A stretch of DNA of 64,000 nt from Loktanella sp. 3ANDIMAR09 (GTDB taxonomy: Bacteria; Pseudomonadota; Alphaproteobacteria; Rhodobacterales; Rhodobacteraceae): the NCBI RefSeq assembly GCF_001420005.1, contig NZ_LJAK01000010.1:62001-126000 (forward strand), in the 5' to 3' direction. The notes beneath the pieces are model-generated. The model was not told the origin of the DNA and made no database searches. It saw only the letters and a program-made list of their open reading frames with translations. A program made the position numbers and the translations under genes. Below, one piece after another: positions 19,171-27,920 of this stretch (its first letter is position 1; each line of letters begins with the position of its first letter).

Positions 19171-20133
19171 TTAGTTGCTGCAGGTCCAGTAGCCGGTGAA
19201 ACCAACGGCCAACGGCTGCGCGCCCGTCAATTCAAACAGTAGGGTCGCATCATCACCGTCCGCATCGCCCGGTGTAAGCGTCAATTGACCGCCATCAGCC
19301 GTCAGCAGGCCGCCAGAATTGACCGGCCCGTCGGCTGCGAAAGTAACAAGCGATCCAGAAATTTTTGCCACGCCGGTGCCGATGCCATCAGTCACCAAGA
19401 TCGGGTTCGCATTTACCGCGCGAATAAAGGTGCATTCACCCCCTGAACCAAGCGCAGAATTGATTTCGTCTGTCGCCAGCGGTGCCGGACGGATCCCTGC
19501 GATGATTGGTGTTGCAATTGCGTCCTGCAAGCTCTCTAGCTGCGCAGGCCCTTCCGCTTCGCCCAAAGGCCATTCTGGTCCCGCCTCACCATTCTGTGCG
19601 ATATCATCAATCAGATAGCGCATCTCAGAGATTTCGCGATTTTGGGCTGTCACAATTTCGGCCGCAAGCGCACTGACACGCGGGTCAGTTGTTTCGGCCC
19701 TCTCACTTGTCATAATCGCGATTGAGTGGTGCGGGATCATTGCGCTCATCCAGCTTTCGTCTTGGACAGTCACCTGACTTCGCACCAGCCACAAAGCCCC
19801 GGCAAATACGATGGCGGAGCCAGCAATGATCGCAACGTTCGCCGATGTACTCTTGTACATATTTAGCATGAACAATAACATGACGATGGCCATGGTCGCG
19901 CCCATGACAAAGGTCATATAGAAACGTGTTTCGCTCCAATAGAGATGTTCAACCGAGTAAGAGTTGATGAACATCAGGCCGAACATCAGCGCAGTCGATG
20001 TGCCAACCATAGCGAAGAACCGACCATAAGATGAACCAGAATGCGTGTCGGAATGACTGGCGTCTTGGTGGCTTTTAGCGTCGGTGTCACCACGACGCCC
20101 AGTAGAGGTATCTTGGTTCGCAAAATTGGTCAT
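19171..20133 (-). CDS. DUF305 copper-associated membrane protein with C-terminal extension
   Basis: A 320-residue protein. The N-terminus is soluble and rich in Ser/His/Asp. Three membrane helices follow (about 38-110), then the DUF305 core SWMSAMIPHHSIAIMTSERA near 126-145 and the helix LAAEIVTAQNREISEMRYLIDD near 156-177. In DUF305 proteins the paired His and the Q..EI..M segment are the predicted metal site. Residues 220-320 form an extra beta-rich domain, with the Cys in GECTF and GYWTCSN. This extension is not part of the family core and has no assigned role. It is first in an operon with the Grx-MauE gene. Confidence 0.82.
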   Translation of the reverse strand: MTNFANQDTSTGRRGDTDAKSHQDASHSDTHSGSSYGRFFAMVGTSTALMFGLMFINSYSVEHLYWSETRFYMTFVMGATMAIVMLLFMLNMYKSTSANVAIIAGSAIVFAGALWLVRSQVTVQDESWMSAMIPHHSIAIMTSERAETTDPRVSALAAEIVTAQNREISEMRYLIDDIAQNGEAGPEWPLGEAEGPAQLESLQDAIATPIIAGIRPAPLATDEINSALGSGGECTFIRAVNANPILVTDGIGTGVAKISGSLVTFAADGPVNSGGLLTADGGQLTLTPGDADGDDATLLFELTGAQPLAVGFTGYWTCSN

Positions 20134-20201
20134 TTATTGTCTCCATCCAGCATAGTGTGATAGAAAAATAACCTTCCCGCGCCGGAGGGTTCCTACAGAT
20201 T

Positions 20202-20624
20202 TCAATATTTTTTGCGTGATCGCGACATTTGAATGAAGATAAAGGATGCCGAACAACTTATCAGCAGAAAGCCGTTCAATGCTTCAAGGCCGGAAATGAA
20301 GCGCAGATGATTGGTTGGTACCACATCTCCGAGCCCCAACGAGGTGTACGTAATCAAAGAAAAATGTAGAACATCCATAGCAGACAAAGCCGTATCTGAC
20401 TGAAATTCCCCAATACCGAACCTCAAGCCCATCATATAGGCGAACCCGTAAACGCCTGCTTCTAGCACGTGCGCTGCGGCTGTAATGTGTACGGCTACGA
20501 GCATCTGCAACGAATTCGAGCTTTTAAGATTGCCCGTGATTTGAGCGGCTTTGTTCAACGCAAGAAAGTGAATTGCACCGCATACAGTGAAGCAAGCGAC
20601 ACCAAGGGCGATAGCAAGGAGCAT
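20202..20624 (-). CDS. Two-helix ion channel family protein
   Basis: A 140-residue membrane protein with four hydrophobic segments. The pore-loop-like segment FSLITYTSLGLGDVVPTNHLRFISGLEALNG near 87-117 corresponds to the T-x-G-x-GD-x-x-P filter region of K+ channels, but reads TSLGLGD, so selectivity is uncertain. AAGGG precedes the ATG. It stands alone between the DUF305 operon and the rhodanese gene. It may counterbalance charge in metal stress; that is inference. Confidence 0.72.
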   Translation of the reverse strand: MLLAIALGVACFTVCGAIHFLALNKAAQITGNLKSSNSLQMLVAVHITAAAHVLEAGVYGFAYMMGLRFGIGEFQSDTALSAMDVLHFSLITYTSLGLGDVVPTNHLRFISGLEALNGFLLISCSASFIFIQMSRSRKKY

Positions 20625-20670
20625 AATCGCACCCTTCTAGGAAATGTTAGTGGGTTTCAGTGCGAAGCCA

Positions 20671-21102
20671 TCAGTCAGGCGCCTTTCGAACAGGGGCGCC
20701 GCTTGCCATGTCAGTCGTAATGTATGGTTGACCCGCTTTCTTCCAAGCAGCGAAGCCACCATCCAAATGTGCGATACGCTCTCGGCCGGACATCAGAGCT
20801 TTGCAGGCCATTTTGCCTGATCTCGCTGATGAGCCACACATCAAGACGACTGTTTTGCCTTCTTCGCCCGGAAGAAACTTGGGATCAAAAAATGCCATTG
20901 GCAAAAGCATAGCCCCTTCCACATGTTCGAAAGCGTATTCGGCGGGAGTACGAACATCGATCAGGACGATCTTTTCGTTCGCTATCGCATCAGCAACTTC
21001 ATCTGTTGTCCAGGTTTGCAGTTCGCCGTTCAATGTTTTCTGTGTCCATGATTTCACCTCAGAATTTGTTTGCAGGAATTTTGAAATAAGAGTGGCCATC
21101 AT
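20671..21102 (-). CDS. Cytoplasmic rhodanese-like sulfurtransferase
   Basis: A rhodanese domain of about 105 residues without signal peptide: KIVLIDVRTPAEYAFEHVEGA, the active-site loop MCGSSARSGKMA with the catalytic Cys, and HLDGGFAAWKKAG near the end. The start is uncertain. The ATG pair at 21102/21099 overlaps the end of the upstream metallo-hydrolase gene by over 40 bases, and a GTG near 21051 is also possible. Coupling with a persulfide dioxygenase is a known arrangement: the dioxygenase makes sulfite from glutathione persulfide, and the rhodanese uses or regenerates persulfide. Confidence 0.85.
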   Translation of the reverse strand: MMATLISKFLQTNSEVKSWTQKTLNGELQTWTTDEVADAIANEKIVLIDVRTPAEYAFEHVEGAMLLPMAFFDPKFLPGEEGKTVVLMCGSSARSGKMACKALMSGRERIAHLDGGFAAWKKAGQPYITTDMASGAPVRKAPD

Positions 21103-21958
21103 CCTCTGGCTCAGGCAGACGGCCACCCCTCAGGTTGACCTGAAGTGCATAAAGCATGCGGTCTGGAAGACCGAGGGTATCATCTCGCTTGTCACGAAGG
21201 TCTATGAACGATGAGCGTGTTTGTGTACCGCCAACATGAGGGTTATTTTTGCGGTGCTCCGCAACAGTTGCTACACACGCCGGTTCGGTCCGGCTCTCTG
21301 TTCCGTAGTCATGACCGACAAACACCCGAGATTCATCTGGAAGAGCGAGGAGTGCCTGAATCGAATTCCACAGGTCAAGTGAACTACCGCCGGGGAAATC
21401 TGCGCGGGCTGTTCCGACATCGACATGCATCAAAGTGTCATGCGCGAAAATTGCATCGCCGGTGACATAGGATAAGGACCCAAGCGTGTGCCCCGAGCTT
21501 AACATGACAGAAGTTTCAAAACGCCCGATCTGAAGACTGTCGCCATCTGCAAAAAGCCTATCAAAACAATTGTCGGGCACGAATGATTGAGGCTGATTAT
21601 AATAGTCTCTCCAAAGGATCGCGATGTCTCTAACCTTCTGCCCAATGCCGTGTGGGGCCGCGGTACGTTGTGCCAGCCAATGGCCAGCGGTCAGATGGTC
21701 TGCGTGAGGATGTGTGTCGAGTATCCAGTCGACTTTGTATCCTTCACTTTCAACAAGGCGCAGAATGACCTCGGCGCTTTCGGTTGATGTTCTTGCTGAG
21801 GCTGGATCGAAGTCTAGAATAGGGTCGATAATCGCACAGGATTTAGAGTCCTGGTCCACGCAAACATACTGCCAAGACCCGGTCGCTTCGTCGTATAGGC
21901 AATGTACGAGCGGTCCGTCGGTTGAAGATTGGCTATCAAATTTTGCCTCTATTGGCAT
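21059..21958 (-). CDS. MBL-fold persulfide dioxygenase-like protein (ETHE1 type)
   Basis: A 299-residue metallo-beta-lactamase-fold enzyme. Metal ligands are visible in DTHPHADHLTAGHWL near 81-95, SGHTLGSLSY near 154 and FAHDTLMHVD near 170. The mononuclear iron pattern (HxHxDH, with GHDYGTE near 217) fits the ETHE1/persulfide dioxygenase branch (BigR-operon hydrolase) rather than glyoxalase II. It oxidises glutathione persulfide to sulfite. It is followed by a coupled rhodanese gene and preceded by cueR. Sulfur detoxification next to copper export makes sense because Cu(I) damages thiols; that link is inference. Confidence 0.88.
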   Translation of the reverse strand: MPIEAKFDSQSSTDGPLVHCLYDEATGSWQYVCVDQDSKSCAIIDPILDFDPASARTSTESAEVILRLVESEGYKVDWILDTHPHADHLTAGHWLAQRTAAPHGIGQKVRDIAILWRDYYNQPQSFVPDNCFDRLFADGDSLQIGRFETSVMLSSGHTLGSLSYVTGDAIFAHDTLMHVDVGTARADFPGGSSLDLWNSIQALLALPDESRVFVGHDYGTESRTEPACVATVAEHRKNNPHVGGTQTRSSFIDLRDKRDDTLGLPDRMLYALQVNLRGGRLPEPEDDGHSYFKIPANKF

Positions 21959-22054
21959 TTTTCCCTCCTCTGCCTGTTGATGAGCCTAAAACAAGTCTCC
22001 AGTGCTGGATGGTTCCAAAAGAACCAGAAAAATAGAAGGCAATAGGACAGTCAG

Positions 22055-22444
22055 TCAGACGCCCCGCGACAAATCCTTCAAGATTGGACAATCGGGACGG
22101 TGGTCGCCTTGACAGGCTTCCACAAGATGAGACAGTGTTTCGCGCATCGACTTCAGCTGAGTGATCTTGTTGTCGATCTCGGCCAAATGTTCTTTGGCCA
22201 CAGCTTTCACCTGCGCGCTCTCACGGGTCTCGTCTTCGTATAGACCCATCAAGGTGCGGCAGTCTTCGATGGAAAATCCTAAGGCTCGCGCACGCCCCAA
22301 GAATGCGAGCTTGTGGATGTCGCTTTCACGGAAACTGCGGTACCCATTGTCACTGCGCAGCGGGCGGACGAGATTAATGTCTTCGTAATAACGGATCGTC
22401 TTTGGCGGTAATCCCGAGCGTTCAGATACTTCTCCGATATTCAT
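22055..22444 (-). CDS. cueR: CueR-type MerR-family copper sensor
   Basis: A 129-residue regulator: a winged HTH with IGEVSERSGLPPKTIRYYEDINLVRP, a dimerisation helix, and the C-terminal Cu(I) loop CQGDHRPDCPIL (Cys near 113 and 121, as in CueR Cys112/Cys120). AGGAG overlaps the end of the copA gene, so it is translated from the copA transcript and is probably autoregulated by the CueR-type promoter at 25023-24993. It is the best candidate to act on all six CueR-like promoters in the window. Confidence 0.93.
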   Translation of the reverse strand: MNIGEVSERSGLPPKTIRYYEDINLVRPLRSDNGYRSFRESDIHKLAFLGRARALGFSIEDCRTLMGLYEDETRESAQVKAVAKEHLAEIDNKITQLKSMRETLSHLVEACQGDHRPDCPILKDLSRGV

Positions 22445-22453
22445 AATGAACTC

Positions 22454-24964
22454 CTATTCTGCGGGTTGCGTTATTAAATGGGGCGATGCCGCCTTGTGTG
22501 GCGCTGCCTCGGGCATCTTCGGCGTGATGCGCCGCAAACGCAGAGCGTTGGTTAGAACCGAGACCGATGAAAGTGCCATCGCCCCTGCCGCAAAAACCGG
22601 CGAAAGAAGCAATCCAAAGGCTGGGTAAAGCGCACCTGCAGCAACCGGGATTAAGGCAACGTTATATCCAAATGCCCAGATAAGGTTCTGGTGGATGTTG
22701 CGCATTGTCGCCTGTGACACCTCGGCCGCATTCACAACACCGCGCAGGTCGCCGGACATCAACACGACGTCTGCGCTCTCGATGGCGACATCAGTTCCTG
22801 TACCAATAGCAATCCCAACATCGGCGTGTGCAAGTGCAGGCGCATCATTAATGCCATCGCCGACAAAGGCGATCTTGCGTCCGCCTTGCCTTAGTCTTTC
22901 AAGAGCCTTCACCTTTCCATCAGGTAATACGCCAGCAATCACCTCGTCGATCCCAACCGCACGACCGATGGCATCAGCCGTCTCCTGTTTGTCCCCAGTA
23001 ATCATCGCGACCTTGAGCCCGCGGGCGTGCAAAGCTTCGATGACGCTGGCACTGGACGCTTTGACAGGGTCAGCAACAGCGATCACGGCAGCCAGAGATC
23101 CGTCGATCGCCGCGTAGAGCGCTGTCCTCCCCTGCTCTGCCAGTGAGCGTTCGTCAGCCTCAAGCGCTTTGGTGTCGATGATTTGCTGCGCCATAAATCG
23201 GTCTGCACCGACAAGCACTTTTCGACCGTCGACCATAGCCTCGACGCCGTAGCCGGTCACGGATCGGAAATCTGTCGCAGTGGGGAAATCCAGACCTTCC
23301 TCGACGGCCGAGCGCACGATGGCCTCGGCAACAGGATGTTCTGACTGCGCTTCAACAGCAGCTATTAGGGCGAGGGTTTCGGAGCGTTCAAAGCCTTGTG
23401 TGGTGATCAAGTCTGTGAGTGTTGGTTGGCCTTCAGTCACAGTGCCGGTCTTGTCCAGCGCGATGATTTCAACTTCGTTGAGATGCTGCAGCGCATCACC
23501 TTTGCGGAACAATACACCCATTTCGGCAGCCCGTCCGGTGCCGACCATAATTGAGGTGGGCGTTGCCAAGCCCATTGCACAGGGGCATGCGATAATCAGG
23601 ACTGATACGCCTGCAACCAACGCAAAGGTCAGGGCGGGATCAGGACCGATCAAAAGCCAAACAATAACGGTCAGCAGTGCAAGTGCCAGAACAGCGGGCA
23701 CAAACCACATGGTGACGCGGTCCACCAAACCCTGGATGGGCAACTTTGCACCCTGCGCCTCTTCGACCATGCGAATGATCTGTGCGAGGGTCGTATCTGC
23801 ACCAACCCGTGTGGCTGCGAAGGTCAGGCTGCCGGTGCCATTGACGGTCCCGCCAGTGACGAAATCATCAGCGCTTTTTGGCACTGCAAGCGGTTCGCCG
23901 GTGATCATGCTTTCATCAACGTTGCTGCTGCCTTCAGTGACGGCGCCGTCAACCGGAATCCGTTCACCGGGGCGCACAAGGACGAGATCGCCTATTGCAA
24001 GCCTGTCGATGTCGACCTCGACGGTTTCACCATCACGCAAAACGCGGGCTGTCTTTGCTTGCAATCCCAAGAGCGCTTGAATCGCGGCGCCGGTTCTTCC
24101 TTTGGCACGTGCCTCGAGCCACCGCCCAAGCAAAATAAGCACAACAATAACAGCTGCTGCTTCAAAGTAGACCGCGCGGACACCATCCGGCAGCACCTGC
24201 GGCAGGAATGTTGCGACAACCGAATAGCTCCATGCTGCACCTGTACCGAGAGCCACGAGGCTGTTCATATCAGGCGTACGTCTCAGCAGAGCGGGGATAC
24301 CCTTAGCGAAGAACCCCCACCCTGGGCCAAAGAGAACAATCGTCGCAAGAACAAATTGAATGAGCCAAGATGTTTGAATGCCGATGGTACGTTCGATCAG
24401 ATGGTGAAAGCTGGGGATTGTATGCGCACCCATTTCCAGAACAAACACGGGCACAGTAAGGATGGCTGCGAAAACAACGCGATTCAGGAGGGCCATTGCT
24501 TCATCGGCTTTGCGCTCTGAACGCGAGGCCTGCGCGTCTGCTTGCGCGACTTCGGCCGGGTAGCCAGCGTCGCTGCTGACAGCGACAAGGTGTTCGGCTG
24601 TCGTCGCCCCGGTGACATACACAATAGTTGCATTTTCCGCCGCGAGGTTGACCGACGCCTCAAGCACGCCGGGTGCCGTCATGAAGGCTTTCTCGACACG
24701 TCCAACACAGGACGCGCATGTCATTGATGCGATGTTCAATGTGATACGCGACGTACGGGCAGGATATCCAAGGTCGGTCAAAGCATTGACGGCGGATTTC
24801 AGGCCGTCCGGCCCAGAAACCGTCACTGTCGCCGCCTCTGTCGCAAGATTAACGGTTGCGTTGGTCACGCCATCCACACCGTTTAACCCCTGCTCGACCC
24901 TGCCGACACAGGAAGCACAACTCATGCCTTCGATGGATAAATTGACGGTTTCTTGTTCGGTCAT
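22454..24964 (-). CDS. copA: Cu(I)-exporting P1B-type ATPase with two HMA domains
   Basis: 836 residues from the ATG at 24964, which has an AGGAG upstream; an earlier in-frame start would lie at or before the predicted transcription start. Two HMA domains carry GMSCASC near 11-17 and SMTCASC near 78-84. The membrane region has [13 protein letters not shown]. The catalytic part has [10 protein letters not shown], the SEHPVAEA loop and [18 protein letters not shown]. This is the classical bacterial CopA layout, unlike the YHS-type paralogue at 3905. It is co-transcribed with cueR. Confidence 0.96.
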   Translation of the reverse strand: MTEQETVNLSIEGMSCASCVGRVEQGLNGVDGVTNATVNLATEAATVTVSGPDGLKSAVNALTDLGYPARTSRITLNIASMTCASCVGRVEKAFMTAPGVLEASVNLAAENATIVYVTGATTAEHLVAVSSDAGYPAEVAQADAQASRSERKADEAMALLNRVVFAAILTVPVFVLEMGAHTIPSFHHLIERTIGIQTSWLIQFVLATIVLFGPGWGFFAKGIPALLRRTPDMNSLVALGTGAAWSYSVVATFLPQVLPDGVRAVYFEAAAVIVVLILLGRWLEARAKGRTGAAIQALLGLQAKTARVLRDGETVEVDIDRLAIGDLVLVRPGERIPVDGAVTEGSSNVDESMITGEPLAVPKSADDFVTGGTVNGTGSLTFAATRVGADTTLAQIIRMVEEAQGAKLPIQGLVDRVTMWFVPAVLALALLTVIVWLLIGPDPALTFALVAGVSVLIIACPCAMGLATPTSIMVGTGRAAEMGVLFRKGDALQHLNEVEIIALDKTGTVTEGQPTLTDLITTQGFERSETLALIAAVEAQSEHPVAEAIVRSAVEEGLDFPTATDFRSVTGYGVEAMVDGRKVLVGADRFMAQQIIDTKALEADERSLAEQGRTALYAAIDGSLAAVIAVADPVKASSASVIEALHARGLKVAMITGDKQETADAIGRAVGIDEVIAGVLPDGKVKALERLRQGGRKIAFVGDGINDAPALAHADVGIAIGTGTDVAIESADVVLMSGDLRGVVNAAEVSQATMRNIHQNLIWAFGYNVALIPVAAGALYPAFGLLLSPVFAAGAMALSSVSVLTNALRLRRITPKMPEAAPHKAASPHLITQPAE

Positions 24965-24992
24965 CGTGCGGCTCCTGTGAACTCTCGCAATA

Positions 24993-25023
24993 GAGATAAG
25001 GATTCCAGCCACTGGAAGCTCAA
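24993..25023 (-). promoter_or_regulatory. CueR-type promoter of copA-cueR
   Basis: On the minus strand, TTGAGC (25023-25018), a 19-bp spacer with TTCCAG...CTGGAA (a near-perfect dyad), and -10 TATCTC (24998-24993). Transcription would start near 24986 and leave a leader of about 22 bases with AGGAG before ATG 24964. Confidence 0.8.
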
Positions 25024-25063
25024 GGCCTAAGTTGGAATTTTTTCAGATTTAACAAATTTCGGG

Positions 25064-25094
25064 TTGACCCTCCACCAACTGGAAGCCGCATCTT
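25064..25094 (+). promoter_or_regulatory. CueR-type promoter of the copZ-like gene
   Basis: TTGACC at 25064-25069, a 19-bp spacer with CTCC...TGGAAG, and CATCTT at 25089-25094. It runs divergently from the copA promoter 40 bp away, so one regulator could serve both. Confidence 0.7.
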
Positions 25095-25121
25095 AAGGGA
25101 AGAAGATGAACGGAGAGCGAT

Positions 25122-25316
25122 ATGATTTTCAGCGTACCCAGAATGAGTTGCGGCCATTGCACCTCGGCAATTGAAAAGGGCATCAAAGCCAAAGATCCGT
25201 CGGCGGTTGTCACCACCGACCTTGATCTACGCTTGGTCACTGTTCAAAGCAACCTTACGCAATCTGACGTCCAAACAGCGATCGTTGGTGCAGGCTATGA
25301 AGCCTCCGCCGCTTAG
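25122..25316 (+). CDS. copZ: CopZ-like copper chaperone (single HMA domain)
   Basis: A 64-residue single HMA fold. The metal motif is MSCGHCTSAIEKGI (Cys near 9 and 12), followed by the alternating beta/alpha pattern to DVQTAIVGAGYEA. It would carry Cu(I) to the CopA ATPases. The motif has Gly-His between the Cys, as in several alphaproteobacterial copper chaperones. It is divergent from copA, with its own CueR-like promoter, and its stop overlaps the dsbA-like gene on the other strand by four bases. Confidence 0.9.
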   Translation: MIFSVPRMSCGHCTSAIEKGIKAKDPSAVVTTDLDLRLVTVQSNLTQSDVQTAIVGAGYEASAA

Positions 25317-26032
25317 TTATTTGCGCGGGCCTGATTGACCAGGCTGATCATTTGGTCAGCATCAATCAGGCCCGGCGCCAGACTGTCGCCAATCACGAAT
25401 GAGGGCGTTCCGCTAAATCCCATTGCACGGCTCAGACGCATGGACGTCGCAATATGCTCGTCGATCTCGGGCGCGTTCATATCCCGGCGCAGTTGTACGA
25501 CATCAAGGCCAATGTCTTCGGCGGCGCGCATGACACTTGCTTCTTCTGCCCGACCGCTCAGCTCCATCATTGCCCAGTGAAACTCTTCATATTTGCCTTG
25601 GTTGCGCGATGCCAATGCAGCGCGTGCCGCAAAGACTGACCCTTCGCCCAAAATCGGCCACTCACGGTAGACCACACGTACATTCGGGTCTGCCGCAAGC
25701 AAGGCCTCCATATGTGGCTTTACTCGCCGACAGTACGGGCAGTTGTAGTCAAAGAATTCGACCACAGTGACGTCGCCATCAGGGTTTCCGAGCACGGGCG
25801 CATTCGGGTCGCGCTCAAGGGCTTCTCTCTCTGTTGCCAGAACCTGAGCAGCAACCAGCGCCTGGTTAGCCTGCTGTTGTTCTTCAAAGAGTTGCGCGGC
25901 CTCAAAGACAATTCCCGGATTTTCGCGAATTGCTTCCAGCACAAGCTGTTTGATCCTGTCTTCGGTCAGCTCATCGGCGGCCGCCATGAACGGGATCACC
26001 AACATGGCAGTACTAATCAGTAGTTTCTTCAT
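25313..26032 (-). CDS. Exported DsbA-family thiol oxidoreductase (Com1/ScsC-like)
   Basis: A 239-residue protein with a signal peptide ending near residue 19. An N-terminal helical segment (EDRIKQLVLEAIRENPGIVFEAA) is typical of Com1/ScsC-type proteins that oligomerise. The DsbA domain has EFFDYNCPYCRRVKPHMEALL (CPYC near 96-99) and cis-Pro in FSGTPSFVIG near 208. The ATG overlaps the stop of the cytochrome gene before it (ATGA), making it the last gene of the operon from 30437. Its helical N-terminus suggests a disulfide isomerase or copper-binding role like ScsC. Confidence 0.9.
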   Translation of the reverse strand: MKKLLISTAMLVIPFMAAADELTEDRIKQLVLEAIRENPGIVFEAAQLFEEQQQANQALVAAQVLATEREALERDPNAPVLGNPDGDVTVVEFFDYNCPYCRRVKPHMEALLAADPNVRVVYREWPILGEGSVFAARAALASRNQGKYEEFHWAMMELSGRAEEASVMRAAEDIGLDVVQLRRDMNAPEIDEHIATSMRLSRAMGFSGTPSFVIGDSLAPGLIDADQMISLVNQARANN

Positions 26033-26520
26033 CGCTCATCTCCCTGCGCCGCTGTGTCAGCGGCAGTGCGCTCAGCCTGAGCAGCACGCACGCGCTCGGG
26101 CCATGTGGATTTTATGTAGGAAAGGATATTCCAGATTTCTTCGTCGCTGAGTTGTTCACCAAACCCGGGCATCCCACTGTCAAAATCCATGCCTTGCGCC
26201 GCCAAAGTCTCTCGGCCGCCAAGTTTGGTATAGGTGAATAGTAGGCTGTCGGCATGATGCCAAGTGTGACCAGTTTCATCGTGTGGGGGGGCTGGCAGGC
26301 GTCCGTCCGCTCCGGGACTGCGCCAGTTCTCTTGGCCTTCGAGGTTTGCACCATGACAGGACGCGCAATACTGTCCATAGAGCTCTGCCCCCGCAACAAT
26401 ATCGACTGGAAAATCCGTTGGAGCCAGGGCAACCTCTTCTTCTGACTGCGCCAGAACAACAGCCCCTCCGGCTGCCAAAGCCAGAAAACCAAGCCCGAAA
26501 AGCAGCATGCGGCGTGTCAT
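26029..26520 (-). CDS. Exported mono-heme cytochrome c
   Basis: 163 residues from the ATG at 26520, whose ATGA overlaps the stop of the multicopper oxidase gene. After a signal peptide (MTRRMLLFGLGFLALAAGG) a single heme site CASCHG near 53-58 is followed by a class I fold; the axial Met is probably in GMDFDSGMPGFG near 116. The C-terminus is Ala-rich. As the direct neighbour of a multicopper oxidase it may donate or accept its electrons. An extended upstream start would overlap the oxidase gene by 70 bases and is rejected. Confidence 0.87.
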   Translation of the reverse strand: MTRRMLLFGLGFLALAAGGAVVLAQSEEEVALAPTDFPVDIVAGAELYGQYCASCHGANLEGQENWRSPGADGRLPAPPHDETGHTWHHADSLLFTYTKLGGRETLAAQGMDFDSGMPGFGEQLSDEEIWNILSYIKSTWPERVRAAQAERTAADTAAQGDER

Positions 26521-27905
26521 GCCACCACAATCCGTGTCATCATCCCTGATGCGGCATGGGACAGCATATGGCAGTGCAGCAACCACTCTCCGGGATTATC
26601 CGCGACAAATGCAATCTCGCGCGAGGTGTTTCTTTCAAGAAGTGTCGTATCGCGGAGTGATCCGAGAGAACCATCCTCGGCGACTTCGTGAAAATGCATG
26701 CCGTGCAAGTGCATCGCGTGCGGAAACGCAGTGTCGTTGCGAATTGCCACACGAACATGCTCGCCAATACTCACCCGCGCAAGAGGTGGACCATCCATTC
26801 CGTCGGCGGCGCCATTAAAAGCCCAAAACCGACCAGCATCGACAATCTCGCGCATCGATTTTTCTTCGCCACCTAGTGTGGCGGCCCGCAATCCGCCCAT
26901 GGCGCCGCCTTCCATGTTCAAGGTCAGTGCGGTCGCCTTCACCAGATCCACGGGTGTGTAGCTGTTCGGCGGCAGCGCATCAGGTGCCGCCCGTCTGGTG
27001 GTTGCACCACCAATGCCGACTTCAAACGCAACCTGACTGAATGCTTCTTGTTGCCCGAGGTGGACAAGATGCGCCGTCTCGCCTGCGTCCGCAATCACAT
27101 CAACGATCAGGTCAACTCTCTGGGCAGGCCCTAAAACGAGCGCTTCCGTCACTTTCTGTGGGACCGCCAAAGGCATACCATCCAAGGCAACCGTCCATCC
27201 ATCGAGACCCTGCAGTTGCAGCGGGAAGATCCGAGCGTTCGATGCATTGATCAAGCGCAGACGCAGACGCTCGTTCTTACGTGTATTGAGGACCAGATTG
27301 TACGCCGCATTGGTGGTGATGAAGTTGCCAATCCTTCCCGCATGGCTGAGGGCGTGCGACGCTTCAAAATCATCGTCCAACTGGGCGGTATCAGCATTGA
27401 CCAGCCAGTCATCTAAGACCAAAACCTCTTCGCGATCGACGTCGGGCGCATCCGCTTCTTCGACAATAAGCGGGCCGTAAAGGCCACGTGCGACTTGCTG
27501 TGTGGACATATTATGGGCGTGATACCAATAGGTACCCGCATCAGGTGCCACAAAGTTGTAATCGAATTCTTCGCCGGGCAGAACAGCACTTTGGGTCAGG
27601 CCCGACACACCATCCATTGCATTGTCGATGCGGATGCCATGCCAATGGACCGATGTCGGTTGAGACAGAACATTTCGGAGCATGCGTTTGACCCGCGAGC
27701 CCTGCGCGACCCGTATCTCGGCACCTGGCGCATTCCCGTTAAAACCCCAAAGTGTCGTCCGACCATAAACATCCGGCAAAAGTTGGACGCTGACCTCTTG
27801 TGCAGACAAGAGGTCAGCGTTTGCGTCGGCAAATGCACGTGAACTGGGGAGGGTTGCGAGTGCAGTTGCTGAAGCTATGAACTGGCGGCGGTTAAGGCTG
27901 CGCAT
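26517..27905 (-). CDS. Multicopper oxidase, third copy, in a cytochrome operon
   Basis: A 462-residue exported oxidase with a Tat-like leader (NRRQFIASATALATLPSSRAFA). Copper ligands are in HWHGIRIDN near 93, YWYHAHNMS near 131, HAMHLHGMHFHEV near 397 and HCHMLSHAASGMM near 446-458. A Gly/Met stretch (MEGGAMGGLRA near 335) may bind Cu(I). It resembles the 13197 oxidase. It lies between two cytochrome c genes in a seven-gene operon, which suggests that electrons from Cu(I) or another donor are passed through c-type cytochromes rather than only to oxygen; this is inference. Confidence 0.9.
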   Translation of the reverse strand: MRSLNRRQFIASATALATLPSSRAFADANADLLSAQEVSVQLLPDVYGRTTLWGFNGNAPGAEIRVAQGSRVKRMLRNVLSQPTSVHWHGIRIDNAMDGVSGLTQSAVLPGEEFDYNFVAPDAGTYWYHAHNMSTQQVARGLYGPLIVEEADAPDVDREEVLVLDDWLVNADTAQLDDDFEASHALSHAGRIGNFITTNAAYNLVLNTRKNERLRLRLINASNARIFPLQLQGLDGWTVALDGMPLAVPQKVTEALVLGPAQRVDLIVDVIADAGETAHLVHLGQQEAFSQVAFEVGIGGATTRRAAPDALPPNSYTPVDLVKATALTLNMEGGAMGGLRAATLGGEEKSMREIVDAGRFWAFNGAADGMDGPPLARVSIGEHVRVAIRNDTAFPHAMHLHGMHFHEVAEDGSLGSLRDTTLLERNTSREIAFVADNPGEWLLHCHMLSHAASGMMTRIVVA

Positions 27906-27920
27906 AGATAAAAAACCTTT

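Noticed and set aside
21986-22016. CueR-type promoter for the persulfide dioxygenase gene
   Set aside because: The dyad and 19-bp spacing are present, but the -35 is GGAACC and the -10 is TTTTAG. Kept only as a weak suggestion in the findings.
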